Shown here: in pieces, positions 32,001 through 44,188 of the stretch
How the letters are laid out: every line of letters starts with the position of its first letter
Position numbering within the stretch: position 1 is the stretch's first letter
Assembly: GCF_000715075.1 (NCBI RefSeq)
Contig: NC_134095.1
Coordinates: forward strand, 8,914,722-8,978,721
Direction: 5' to 3'
DNA length: 64,000 nucleotides
Origin: Nicotiana tabacum
Lineage: Eukaryota > Streptophyta > Magnoliopsida > Solanales > Solanaceae
Program-made: the position numbers and the translations under genes
Notes under the pieces: model-generated
Databases searched by the model: none
What the model was told of the DNA's origin: nothing
The model's input: the letters and a program-made list of their open reading frames with translations, nothing else

Positions 32001-35000
32001 TTAGAAACCTTGGTAAACTAATCTAGAATCTAGAATGTCCAACTGTCTTTTTATCCACGGTGGATCATCCGTCCTGAGCCAGAGAACTTCACCAGTATCT
32101 CTGTGCTTAAAGTCTGGGTATTTAGGATTGACTTTACTCTTCCTGAAGTCCATCCATTCATAAGGGCTAGCGAAGAAAATTTGCCACAAATGGATCCGGT
32201 TCCTATACTTCTCCAATTCATCTTCATCTGAAAACGCAAGTGAATGGACCTAGAAATAAGTTAACGAGTTCAAAGAAGCATGGATATGTAGGATCAACAA
32301 ATTTCAATACCCAACATGCCCAGACTGGGCACCATCAATCATGCTAAGGTTTGATTAATTGGATTTTTCAATTGGATTACCGGTCCACCAAGCTGTCTGA
32401 CTTGGAGCTAATATAAATGCTCTGGCACATCCAAGTCTGTGCCTGTGTGTTGCTCTAGATTAAAGTCTTGATTGAACTCCAAAGACAGAGAGCAGAATCA
32501 AGCATTCAGCGTCAGATGTATTTATGCAACATTGAAAGCAGCAATGTTAGCAGGAATATCCAAGCCAGTTCATAATTCGGTTCATCTCTCAATGTCCCAT
32601 TGTTCCAATAATTAACTACATGGAATGGACACTGGAAGAAAGAGAAATATAAAAAGAGGATAACCTAAACCCGGTTTATGTGAAGCATATTTTGAAGTCT
32701 CTTTAGTTGTCCTTTCTTTCTTTTATCAAGATAGAAATTCTCACCCACTCCATTCTACCTCGAAGAATTGAAAGGCGGAAGCTTCAGAGGATATCTTACA
32801 ATAAGTGCACTTTCCTAAACTAAGTATTAGCATTCTTAGATTTTTTAAATAACGCTATAATGAATGTGTCAAAAACTAGTAATTGATTTTTTATAATTTC
32901 TAAAATTCCATTCTAAAAATTTACAAGTTATCCTCCTGCAATCAGCTATGTTTCAGTTTTCCAGAAATGTCACGTATACAATCAATCAACTATCCTCAAT
33001 GCCATACTACTAGCTTACTAGTTATTTAGGGTTGGTCATATAAATCCTCTATATTCCATTCCGCTCTATTCAGGCCCTTCCAGTATAGAAAATGTCTATA
33101 AATTCTTTTGAGAAAAAGAAAATGTCTATAAATTGCTTACAATCTACGAACATTATCAATCTATAAGAAATGGTCAGAAAGTCAATACCTCCTGATTCTT
33201 TCTTCTCAAATTCTGGGGTTGCTGAGACTTGAACATCTGGAGTCGCAAAATTTATTTCCTTGACAACTACCTTCACAAAAGAATCAGTACATGAAAATAA
33301 GAAAGAAAGCATTCTTGTGCAGCACAAGCTACATAAAAAATATGGAAAAAGAAAACGAGAGAGCCTTTTGCTCAGCACATGATCTCAAATTTACAAAGAC
33401 ACATCTGATGCATATTAATTTGGTCATCTAATAACCTGATATCTGAACTTCACCCTCACCTAGAAAAATAAAAGGAAGCTCATACAGGAATGCTAAACAT
33501 AAAATGGCCGATGCAAATCTAATTAATCACCTCTCCAAAAGCTACATTTTGCGCTATGTCAAAGAGAATAAAATGTCACGTAACGTGAAGACAACTGGAA
33601 TTCTCTTAATGACTTGGCTATTCCACATCCATACCGTAACCCTCATTGTCATAGAATGTCGCAAAACAGATAAAATAGCAAAATAGCTCGAGGTGAAAGA
33701 TAAGTCCGTTTGAAGATGAATTCCTATAGAAGTCTAAACCACTAGTAAGCCATAAGGCAAATAATGATAATCTTATGAAGAGGAAACAGACTATATGCGC
33801 TCATGTGTAATCCATGGTGTCCCAAGCACAAAGATCAATGAGTTTTTACACAAATGAAACCAGGTGCTTGCAACTTTGTATCCAAGTACTCCCTATAATC
33901 CCCCTTATTGCAATTGGACAGATAAAACTCAGTGAAGCTTTTGTGCAAAATAGCTGAAAGTTGTCATAGTCCTGGATCATAACTTAATGGAAATGCCCAA
34001 AAGACACTAACAAACTTGGTGGATAACCAACATGCCAAAGTCTCTAATAGATGCAAGGAATTTGGATGGCCAGGGTACGGAATCTGGAGGTCGATGCCTA
34101 ATAGTTTGAGATCATGCAATTGCACCATAGTTAAGTTACTAACAAATACTAGACAATTTTGTATATATACGAGGAACTATAGTGTTACTTTTACTTTTAT
34201 TTTATTTTTATTTTTATTTGGTATGATGATAACATAAGTTGCATTTAAAATGGACAAAGTATTCATATAGCCGACTCCAACTTGTTTGGGACTGAGGCAT
34301 AGTTGTTGTAAATGTTAATTGGGTAACAACAATAACATTCTAAACAAACTAAAGCGGGGAAGTGCAAAACTATCAAGCTGAAAAATTTACCTAATTCTTG
34401 GCAAATCCCTTTATATACAAATAACTGTACATATAATAGACATAAAAAATACAAGTGTTTTTTGTGGGTTACAAACCTCGTATCTCATCATGTGTTTACC
34501 ATTCTGGTCAGTCTTATTGTATGATCTCAAATGACCCCAAACATAGACCAAATCCTTCGGTTTCAAATGCTCCATTGACACTTCCGCCATTTCATCCCAC
34601 ATCTTCAGCATAACTCTGCACACAAACAAAACTTTATTTATTAAAATGAAATATCAATACGGAAATTTGCAAATTAGCAATAAATTTGAAGTCTTACTTA
34701 AAAAAGGGACGGGACTGAGAAGAAGCGGAGACATTGAGGAAAGTATGAAGGCCAAAAGCGCCGTTAGTGGTGTTAATTCTTCTGAACGGAGAATCAATTT
34801 TTCCTATGAGACTGACGGAGTTGTGTAGAACTTGGTTTTGTTTTATGGTTGACGGCCGTTGGAATTTGAGGGCGTGCTGATACACGGCACTTTCCTCGCC
34901 TTCACTGTCATCGTAATAGAAATCCCACGGCCCGTGATTCGCCGCCGACGACGACGAGAAGTGCTGGTGGCGGAGAAATTGAGCTGCCCTTTTGAATATG

Positions 35001-35029
35001 GAGAGGGAACGGGCGGCTGCTGCTGCCAT
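32001..35029 (-). CDS. OSB1: Organellar single-stranded DNA-binding protein, OSB1-like (four exons)
   Basis: Exons (minus): 35029-34698, 34615-34477, 33270-33189 and 32227-32001, together 780 nt or 259 codons plus stop. Junctions use GT/AG (donors GTAAGA, GTTTGT, GTATTG; acceptors TGTGCAG, TGTGAAG, TTTTCAG) and the phases agree. Residues 1-30 are Ala/Arg/Ser-rich without acids, like a mitochondrial or plastid presequence. Residues ~67-165 form an SSB-type OB fold (SVSLIGKIDSPFRR, VYVWGHLRSY). Residues ~187-250 hold the PDF motif, with the literal NPKYPDFKHR and a DDPPW stretch. One PDF motif and 259 residues fit Arabidopsis OSB1 (about 261), which limits recombination of mitochondrial DNA. 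No lesion is seen, so it is probably functional. The symbol is by homology. Confidence 0.88.
34240..34313 (+). mobile_element. SINE 3' fragment (TS/SolS type) in intron 2 of the OSB1-like gene
   Basis: The phrase 'actccaacttgtttgggac' followed by 'tgaggcatagttgttgta' is the typical 3' end of tobacco/Solanaceae SINEs with a TTG-type tail. No clear tRNA-like head with box A/B was found upstream, so it looks truncated or old. Confidence 0.6.
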
Positions 35030-37050
35030 GGAACTTTTGGCAGCTTTCTTTTCGGCGGGTGTTTTTAGTCCGTGTCAACTCGCTAATCACTTGTTTAATT
35101 ATGGTTTCATTCAATTTTTATCTTAGGTTTGGTTTTTGGACATTATTTCAATCTTACTTTGTTAAAGTTTATCGTTTTGAAATATGAATATCTATTAGTA
35201 AAAATTAAAAATTGACAAACATAGAATCTATTAAAATATTCTGATAGCGGAATTTTTCAGTAAACATATAATAGTTATTTTTTTAGTTGTCTAATAATAA
35301 TTTTTTTGTTGGTATGCCCATTCAAGGTCAACCGAATTTCATAATAAACATAAAAATTTGTATGATACCTAAACAATGATATGTTCTATTCAATTTTAAA
35401 TTATCGAAATACCATTTAAAATTCGAAAAAGATATAAGAAATCTTGACATATGAATATAGAAGAACAAATAGATGATTAATGCATTTCAATAAGAGTTGA
35501 TAAGAAAGTGATACAATCCATTATTTAAAGAAAATAAAAAAACAAAAGCACTTCATAGTTCTATTAAATATTACATATCTGTAGATATTTTTTAAAGCAA
35601 ATTTTATTAAAGTCTTAAAATGTATATATAAATTATATATTTTTTTGTCTGTCTGGTTCAGATTTTTTTACTCAATACTAAATCAAATCTAATTAAATTT
35701 TTTAATGGACTTGATTTGACTTTTTAATTTGGTGTGATTTTACGATTCGGTTTAAACATCCCTACTCTTTTACCTCTTTTTTCTTACACATTTTATTGGT
35801 GTAAAATATTACTCCACTACTTCATATGACAAAGAAAAAAATTAATGCTATGAATATAGAAGAACAAATAGATGATTAATACATTTCAATAACAGTTGAT
35901 AAGAAAGTGATACACTATTATTTAAAGAAAATAAAAATAAAAGTACTTCATAGTTCTATTAAATATTACATATCTCTAGACATTTTTTAAAGCAAATTCT
36001 ATTAAAGATATATAAATTATTATATTTATTTGTCGGTTTGGTTCATATTTTTTTATTCAATACCAAATCAAATCTAGTTAGATTTTTTAATGGATTTGAT
36101 TTGACTTTTCGATTTGGCGCGGTTTTACGATTCGGTTTGAACATTCCTACTCTTTACCTCTTTTTTCTTACACGTTTTATTGGTGTAAAATATAACTCCA
36201 CTACTCCATATGACAAAGAACAAAAATTAATGCTCCATTAATTTGACCATTTCAAACTTTATATTAGTAACCGTCACTTTTTATGTTTAAGATTCATAGT
36301 TGTAAATGTACACATACTTAGGGTTGCTAATTACTACCGATGGTTTTTATATTACCTAATGGTGTAACTTACTTCATATTTTATGAGGAATATAACTTAC
36401 TTTTTGGCGGAATTCACTGACAATTCTAAAACTTCACAATAATTTTCACTTTGATATTTCATTTGAGGCTTATTTCTATCAGACACTTTAATTATAGGTA
36501 ACAATTGTTTTCACATTACGTACCATAACTTTTTAATATATGCAGTTGAAGTTGAAATGAAATATATTTGAAATTGAAGTAGTTACAAGAGTATTTAGAC
36601 GTGAACTTTATTTAGAAAAAAAATGGAATTTATGAGAGAAAATCAGTATCTTTTGTATAATACTACTTAAATGATTTCATTTGCAGATAGCAGCATATTT
36701 TAAGTTGAAGTTATAAATCCATTCTAATTTGTGAACCGAAAATTGATTCGCAAATATTATGCACGTCCAAACAGCCATGTAACACACTGTTTCGGTTGCA
36801 TCATCAGCAAAAAAAATACATAAACACAATATCTACAAAAGTTAATAATATATATTACAATCAAATTAGATATTACATAATGTACAACTAAACAAGTTAT
36901 ACGTCAAATTACTTATATAATGAAAAGCTGAAAAGTTAGGGAGAATAATATATATAATTGAGCATAACCAAAATTAACGTATATCGATAACTTCCATCCA
37001 AAGCAGTAGCGGTAATCTTACTAGAACTTGTAATATATTTATTCTCTCTC
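35030..37050. other. Upstream intergenic region of the OSB1-like gene
   Basis: AT-rich sequence containing the gene's presumed promoter and 5' UTR near 35030-35120 and a 400-bp tandem duplication (35451-36234). No other gene is seen. ORFs here are short and low-complexity. Confidence 0.6.
35451..36234. repeat. Two-copy direct tandem duplication (~400 bp unit)
   Basis: 35451-35849 and 35850-36234 both start 'atgaatatagaagaacaaat' and both end '...catatgacaaagaa' plus 'attaatgct'. They differ by scattered substitutions and small indels, so the duplication is not recent. Confidence 0.92.
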
Positions 37051-37328
37051 TGTTAAAACTTGATTCAACCACAACTTGCAATGGAAGCTTCTAGGTTTTC
37101 ATTGTGTTCAGTTGAGAAAACCCGGCGAAGTCTGTACAAAATGTTAATTGTTCTTCCTTACCCGATATATGGGTCGACCCAGTATTTTATATACATCACT
37201 GAACTAATTAGTCAGCCTAAGATAAATACATAGTTACATAGTGGGCTTCTGGGCCTAATAACAAGAGAAAGAAGAGAAGAAGTCCAAGTAGCTGAGTAAC
37301 AACATTTGCATTTGCTTGTATCTCAACA
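37051..37328 (-). repeat. 3' LTR of minus-strand copia element
   Basis: Minus strand TGTTGAGATACAAGC to TTTTAACA. It is preceded on that strand by CCGGGGGG (37336-37329), the end of the polypurine tract. It is collinear with 44189-44492 but shorter. Confidence 0.88.
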
Positions 37329-37445
37329 CCCCCCGGCAAGTTGGAGGGTGAGATAACCCCCCAACAAAAGATGTATGTGCTTTCTTTCCACGACTCCATT
37401 TTGTTGTGCAGTATTAGAGCATGTTGTCTGATGAAATATCTCTTT

Positions 37446-38190
37446 CTAAGAGAAAAACTTTAATCCAACAGTGCTGGATCCTAACTCTAAGGCATTGTCA
37501 CTTTTCATATTTTGGACTTTCAATTGAAACTCAGTCATAACAATGAAAGCTTTTAAGAGCTCAAAAGCATTAGTTTTGGCTCCCATTAGGTGGGTCCAAG
37601 TGGCTCTTAAAAAATCATCAACAATGGTCATAAAATATTTGGAGCCAGTATAGGTATGAGAGTATATGGACCCCTGGTGACAATGTGAATCCACTGAAAA
37701 AGTTTTGTGGTTTGTATACTACTGTCAGGAAATGACAATCTTGTTTGTCTGGCTAATGGACATATTGGGCAGGAAAAAGACTGTTTGGAAGATAAATGTG
37801 ACCCAAGTATAGAGATGTGTTTTATTCTGGAAAAAGGAATATGCCCAAGCCTATAATGCCAAACCACATCCATTTTATTGATATTATTTAGGGTTGCATC
37901 AGTATTTACATGTGTTTCACCAGCATCAATAACATTAATATTCTTTACAAGTGCTTTCTTTACATTTGCTTGCATCTCAGGAAAAACAAAGATAGAAGAA
38001 ATAATAGGGGAAATAAGAGGAGAAGTAACACTAGAAGAGTAACAGGATGTGGTACTGGGAGAAGCAACAGGAGAAAGTAAAAGCTTGTAGAGATTGTGGT
38101 TCAGTTTATCATGAACCAGAGGCATCTTCACAGAAGGGGCATGTATAGCACAAAGAGTTATGATAAACACGACAATCACATTGTATTTTT
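37446..38190 (-). pseudogene. copia pre-integrase domain and truncated integrase
   Basis: The pre-integrase motif VVWHYRLGHIPFSRIKHISI and the cysteine pair CPICPLARQ lie around 37760-37870. The integrase start follows in another frame with YFMTIVDDFLRATWTHLM (about 37610-37660) and KSDNALE. Soon after, the coding sequence stops and the 3' end begins, so the catalytic core is incomplete and RT is missing. Confidence 0.82.
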
Positions 38191-38532
38191 CTAACAGCTC
38201 ATGAACAAAAATAAGATTGTATTGAAAAGAGGGAACATAAAGAACATGATAATTTTGAAATTCGTAAACAAAGTCAAAGATCCAACTAAATGAACTTTGA
38301 CTTTGTACCTATTTGGCAGAGAAACTAGACAGGGTACATGTAGTGTTTGCAGAGTAAAAAGTAAATCCTCATGAGAGGTCATGTGATCAGAAGCTCCAGA
38401 GTCTATGATCCAAATAAAACTATCTACTTGTGAAAGCATGCATGACTTTAGTAGAATATTTTCTGATAACAACTTACCAGCAAAGTTAGCAAAAGCCATT
38501 AGAGTGAGAGTAGAGGAGGAACCAGCAGACAC
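38191..38532 (-). pseudogene. copia protease
   Basis: Contains FIWIIDSGASDHMTSHEDL with the active-site DSGA at about 38390-38405, followed by the TLHVPCLVSLPNRYKVKV strand typical of copia proteases. The frame drifts into low-complexity sequence afterwards. It would process the polyprotein, but the element is dead. Confidence 0.85.
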
Positions 38533-38679
38533 ATGGGACTATTATAGTAACATCATCAGCTGGGAGAATTAATCTTGTGTCAAACCAGGTACCATTGAAC
38601 CATCACCGGACTCAGAGGAACTGACTGAATCAAGACTCATATTAGAATCCACCGTAGCAGGAGGACCAGGAAAGTTCAC

Positions 38680-39530
38680 TTAAACATGAGCTGCAGTTTT
38701 CCTACTGCTAGGACCTTCTGTGAACATGAAGTTTGGAGCATACCCATATAATTTATAGCATTTGTCAATAGTGTGATCTGATTTCTTACAATATTTGAAT
38801 GTAAGAGGTCTTTGAGCATCAAAATTAACTTTGGAAGGGAACTCTTGTTTAGACACCCAGCATTGAAAGAGGCAGATGTAGGAGAAACTGAGAAGAGGTA
38901 GAGACATGCCTCTGCTTCTCATCTGACAACAGTATATTGTATACAGTGCTCACAGATGAAAATGGTTTAATCATGAATATATTACTTCTAGTTTGCACAT
39001 ATACATTATTGAAACCCATCAAAAATTGATACGCCTTTCGAACATCATCATCTTTCTGATAGTTAGATTTGAAATCACAGTTGCTACAAAACCTGACTCT
39101 ACTGATTGACAAGGCATCAATTTCATTCCACAATTGCTTGATTTTGTTGAAATATGAGGCAATATCAAGTAACCCTTGTGAGATGTGAGTTAACTCTTTC
39201 TTAAGCTCAAATATCTTTGCAGCATCTGCTTGACTATATCTTTCCTCCAACTCACTCCAAATATCTTTGGCAAGTTCAGAGTACTCAACACTATGGGCAA
39301 TGTCTTTGGACAAGGAGTTGGTTAACCAAGAGACGACCAAATCAATACACCTCTGCCATTGTCTCGCCAAGGGAGAACTGTCAGGAGGCTTGACTGAGGA
39401 TCCAATAATGAAATCCAGCTTATTTCTAACAGACAAAGCCACAAGGATGGTTTGTCTCCAACTCCAAGGTACAAAAACTAATGAAGACCCTAAAATATCA
39501 TATGGATGCACATAAAAGAGACAACATATG
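38680..39530 (-). pseudogene. copia gag, main part
   Basis: The gag core includes WQRCIDLVVSWLTNSL, DIWSELEERYSQ, IFELKKELTHISQG and YFNKIKQLWNEIDAL (about 39060-39380). A zinc knuckle, YCKKSDHTIDKCYKLYGYAP, lies at about 38730-38800 in a shifted frame, where the first Cys is replaced. The N-terminal part lies on the far side of the solo LTR (43676-43771). Confidence 0.85.
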
Positions 39531-40306
39531 TGAGCACGTGATTTTTGTTTACACGACAATTACTCCAAAAGAAATCGAAAAATAAAACAAATTGTCTTGT
39601 TGTACAATTTTTAGAATTTGCGTGGCATTTTTTGGTAGTTATTTGTAGTTTTTGTCTGTGATTGTTTAGTTTTATCAATTAAAAATACAAAAAATATATG
39701 TCGCGTGGAAATTTAGGATCTTGTTCTACTATTAGGAATTAATTAAATCGTATTTGGTTTTGAATGAATAAAAAATTACAAAAATATTATCTTTGGTAAT
39801 TTTGTCATTCTATCGTTTAAAGGTTGATTTTTGTTTAATTAATATATGATATTGTGTGTTAATTATTATTAAAAAATCAATTAATGTCTTGTGATATAAT
39901 TTTAATTTTTTATATTTTTTATAATTTATTTTAGGATTTTTGTAAATTCGGATGTTAATTAGAAATAGGAAAAGAAAAGAAATGAGTTTAAATTGGACAA
40001 AATCGGATTTGGGCCATTTGAATTGGACCTAAAATCAGGCCCAAAGCACTGTTTTGCCCGGTCTAAATCAGCCAACCTCAGAGAACGTCCAAACGGCGTC
40101 GTTTTGATCATGCTTGATCTGGACCGTTGATCTCAGATTGATCAACGACCAAGATCACATCTCCATACCCACGCTTTAACCCGACCCGTCTCACCCAGAG
40201 ACCCACCGGTCTCACTTAACCCATACGGCGTCGTTTCCATTTAAGCTGATCAATCCAGGCCATTCATTTTTGATGATCTAACGGCCTAGATTAAGTTTCC
40301 CCCTAA

Positions 40307-40316
40307 CTATATAAAC
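40307..40316 (+). promoter_or_regulatory. TATA-like box 1 in solo LTR
   Basis: CTATATAAACCC after a C-rich stretch, with a GC-rich presumed leader downstream. A second TATA-like box, GCTATAAAAAGG, lies at about 41660, so the true start site is uncertain. Confidence 0.5.
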
Positions 40317-41658
40317 CCAATCCCTTACCCCCACGCCCCCTAAGCCAGACCCCCTCCCCCATCATCGTCTCTTTACCAAACACCCTCAAGAACCCTAGCG
40401 CCGCCCCTCCTTTCCCTCACCATAAACCCGACGGCAACAGTGTCGGTGACCACCAGATTAACACCCCTAGTGCACCTTGACCCCCTGGACACGGATCTGC
40501 AAAACGTTGGTCTCAAACCTTCCTCCATCGTCTCGAATCTTCATTTGAAGATTCGAGCCAAACCTCAACTTGTACTAACCAACCCCAGACTAACACCCAA
40601 TAATCCCCTTTACTTCCTCACCCTTAATCCCTAACCAGATTGGCTCGAACATGAGCAAAACCCGTCGACTGACGGATCTAGGGTTTCAGCGTTTCGAGGC
40701 ACGTCAAAGCTTCAAGATCGGTTGGCTTCTATTCAGTATTGTAGGCCTATTTCTCACGAAATAGACATATAATAATGACTAGGACTCAAATCTGAAAGAA
40801 CATATTGTTAAAATCTGAGCAAAGAACAAGTAAGTTCCTCCTTAGTTTCCTTTGTTTCCTTCTTAGTTTTGTTTGGTCTGTTTTGAATTGTATCTTTATT
40901 TTGATTTATTTTTGTCATGTGTTCAGTACTTTTTTTTTCCTTCTCGTGAGACTGTTTGTTGAATCTGAGTTCTATATGCTAGAAGATATGACATTGGTTC
41001 AAACTTGTCTTCTATATTTGATATGTGGCATTGATATTCATCAATCCTGGTTAAGTTCAGTATTATCGCAGAACTTACTTCATTCTAATTAGCTCAATTT
41101 GGAATTATGAATTAATCATTCCCATAATGTGCCAATGTTGATTTGAAGTTTGACCTGGTGTGTGTTCTGATTAGTGGTAATGTTTGTTGATTTCTTTTTC
41201 TGTTTGAGCATTGATGAACTTTGTTTTCAGTTCTTAGATTCAGCTTCAATGTTTCTGCTAAGCTTTGTTTGTCAGTGTTGATTTTGTTTTGAAGTTTCAA
41301 CCCGGAATTTAGGTGTTTGAATTGGCTATAGCTGCAGTTTAATATAGATTTCAGAGTTCAATTCAAATTGATATAGAATGGTTGTCCCTGTTTATCTACT
41401 TTTGTGGACAGCATGTGCATTGTAGTCTTTAAAGGATTAAAATTAACTTGACAGCATGTGCTGTCAGGGCATATTCATGCTGCCCATACTTATTTAGTTT
41501 AATAAAAGGAAAACCATTTTTAATATTGAAGATGAGGGCTGTCAGGGGAATCTCATGGGGAATACTTTTCTTTTAAATTGTGAGTGGAAAGTCAGAAAAG
41601 AGAACATGGGGGGGTCAGTTTTAATGGGTTTTAACAGGCTGTGGAATGAAGTCAGTTT

Positions 41659-41670
41659 GGGCTATAAAAA
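41659..41670 (+). promoter_or_regulatory. TATA-like box 2 in solo LTR
   Basis: GCTATAAAAAGG, about 1.35 kb after box 1. It lies upstream of the acceptor-like CAGGTACAC at 42222-42230, the same order as in E1 and E2, so this is the more likely counterpart of their TATA boxes. Confidence 0.5.
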
Positions 41671-43675
41671 GGGAAGGATTCCAGGGGATTAAGGGTCAGA
41701 CACCAAGAGGTTAAAAACCAGAAAAGAAGAAGAGGTTAGAACCCAAAAAAAAAATCAGGATAGAAGAAAGAAAGAGCATAGTTAGAACCAAAAGGGATTG
41801 GAGAACAAAAAGAGTCTGGAATTTGAAAAAAGGTTCCAAGAGCCTTAAAAGCAAAACACAGGCTAGTTAGTTGAGAGAATTTTCCAGAATTTTAGTATTC
41901 TAAGGCTAGGTCTCACAACAAAAAGTTTCAGTTTGTTTTCTGCTCAAATGTTCAAAAATCAGAAACTACTCTTTTATTGCCTCGGTCTGTGATCTTTTTT
42001 GTAGTGCTGGGATTAATTTAGCAGCCTGGTTGGTCTGTTGATTTTTCGAGCACTTTTCTATTAAGCTACTGGCTTTCTCTTCTTGGTTTTAATTTGTTCC
42101 TGAAATTCCTGCTGCTGTCGTTCCTGGTTGTGCTGGTTTTGCTATGTTGCCAAACTCATTGTTGCTGTGCGTATGCTACTATTGTTCCTGCTGACCTCTT
42201 TTCCTTCTTGTGTCCAATATCCAGGTACACACTAGAATTTCACACTAATGTAACAGTAAAGTTTGAGCATGAAATGAAAGATGCGAAGGATTTTTAATCA
42301 TTTGGTGTTACTTGTAGTTTTTTTTATTTATGAAATGTTAGTAGATTTGTGCAGTTTTTTTTGGTTTATAATTCAATTAAAAATGCATTAGACAGTTTGT
42401 ATTTAATTGAAACTTAGTTATTTAATATTGGATCTATAGTTGTTTAGTGGTCTGTATGATATAGCTATGTAATTTGTGGGATGCACAAGTAGTTAGTGTA
42501 TCGATAGCCAAATTTCATCTCTAGTCATATTTTACACACATAAGGCACTGCTTCTAATTTTGTCAAATGTAACATTGTTTTTTAAATCATTTGAGCCAAC
42601 TCTATCAAACCAGATTTCCTTAGGCAGTTTATAGGACAATATTTTAATCCCGTTAATAATGTCTTTTAGTAGTTGATTCCAGTAATCTCAAAAATATATA
42701 AGTTTAAGTTCAACTTGAAGAACGATTAGCGTGAGCTTAGCAGTTTTGTCAATCTTGCATGCGTATTTTTAGCGGTTCGCTCATGGAATAAGGTACGAAG
42801 TAATTCCCCGCCTTACAAATTCGAGTGCAATTTTCCATTAACATCTTTGTAATCTAATAATTAATAAGAGGCCGGAGCTGGCCAAGCATGTAATTTAATT
42901 AGCGTATATTTTCCTCTTTCATTATAGAGACGAACATAATAGAAAAATGTAGTCATTGTAGGTTTATCCTTTCAAAAAATAAAAAATATAAAAATGAGAC
43001 GAGCCTCGCCAAATACAAAAATACAAATTGCGGGGCCCTCAATAATTGGTCGTAATAAATATTTAGTTTTTTTGGGGATGGACTGTCTAGTGAATTTCAC
43101 TGCCTTCCCTAAAGATAATAACGCGTTAGACTCTTTAGGCGCGATTTAATTAAATTACCTTCTTAAATTCGGGCGCGCATTTATGTGACCCAAATCCAAA
43201 TCTCAACGGAGTTCGAATGTATTAACAACCATGGGTGCATTGATTGCGACGTGGTCCGAGATGCATTTTCATGACGTTGCAATTCCATAAAAGACAAATG
43301 ATAATACAAGTGGTTTAAACTTAATAAAAGCACACAAGTCATGACATGTATTAAAAATAAGATATTTAGCCATTATAACAATTTAAGCGACCGTGCTAGA
43401 ACCACGGGATTCGGGGTGCCTAACACCTTCCCTCAAGTCAACAAAATTCCTTACTTAGAATTTTTGGTTCGCAGACTTCATTTGGAAAGTCGAAAATTTC
43501 CTCGATTCGGGATTCAAGATAAAATCGGTGACTTGGGACACCAAAAGCCAAACCTTTCCCAAGTGGCGACTCTGAATTAAATAAATAATCCCATTTCGAA
43601 TATTGTCACTTAAATTGGAAAAACTCTCTCGCGCATTTACCCTTCGGGGCGGGCGCGTAAAAAGGAGGTGTGACA

Positions 43676-43771
43676 ATATGGATGCGTATAATCATCCTTA
43701 TGAAAAACAAAATGAGAGATAGTATGACGAACAATTGGTAACGCAGATGAGGAAACATCATCATTCAACAT
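43676..43771 (-). pseudogene. copia gag N-terminus, cut by solo LTR
   Basis: An ATG at 43771 opens a frame (MLNDDVSSSALP, then FHKDDYTHPY) that ends at the ATATG duplication and resumes left of 39526 with a frame discrepancy. 'gcatccatatg' occurs on both sides, so a small duplication or shift predates or accompanied the insertion. Confidence 0.65.
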
Positions 43772-44176
43772 TTTTGTGCATAATTAATCAGAAAAATGCA
43801 CACACAATCAAACAATGAGAAGAGATGACTAGGGTTACCAAACTTCCTTTCGCGACAGGAAGGAATAACGGCCTGTGAACAAAATCAGTGACGAAGACAA
43901 ACGAGCCCTAGCTGAATTTACAGTCGTAGAAAACCACCAAACCCTAGGTTGATGAAAACTTCTCAGAAAACTCCAAAAACTCCAAATAGATTCGATAAAT
44001 CACTAGAAACATTCAAGTGATAGTAGAAAATCCCTGATTTCATCGTCAATTCCGAAAAATCTAACCGGAAAAAAAAATCCCAAAACACGAAAGAATAGTG
44101 AAAACTAAAAACTCCGATAAAAAAATGTGAGGGTAACATCGAACGAGAGGTAATAACCCGATCTATCCAGATCTGG
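43772..44176 (-). other. Leader of the minus-strand copia element
   Basis: About 400 bp between the gag ATG and the PBS. No ORF of note. Confidence 0.6.
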
Positions 44177-44188
44177 GCTCTGATACCA
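44177..44188 (-). other. Primer-binding site, initiator tRNA-Met type
   Basis: Minus strand TGGTATCAGAGC immediately after the 5' LTR, the standard copia PBS complementary to initiator tRNA-Met. Confidence 0.92.

Larger units (their letters stand above)
39531..43675 (+). mobile_element. Solo LTR of an Ogre-like gypsy element (4.1 kb)
   Basis: It begins TGAGCACGTGATTTTTG and ends AAAAAGGAGGTGTGACA, flanked by ATATG on both sides (39526-39530, 43676-43680). There is no PBS after it, and copia gag resumes immediately, so recombination between two LTRs removed the internal part. The end third matches the A, E1 and E2 LTR ends, including TGGCGACTCTG at 43564. A start two bases earlier (TGTGAGCAC) is possible but would not fit the duplication. 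Confidence 0.9.

Noticed and set aside
34016..34240. Possible full SINE with tRNA-like head before the 3' tail
   Set aside because: No convincing box A and box B promoter sequences were found; only the 3' end is recognisable.
39529..39530. Solo LTR starting two bases earlier as TGTGAGCAC
   Set aside because: The flanks would then be ACATA and ATATG, which do not match, whereas a start at 39531 gives a perfect ATATG duplication.
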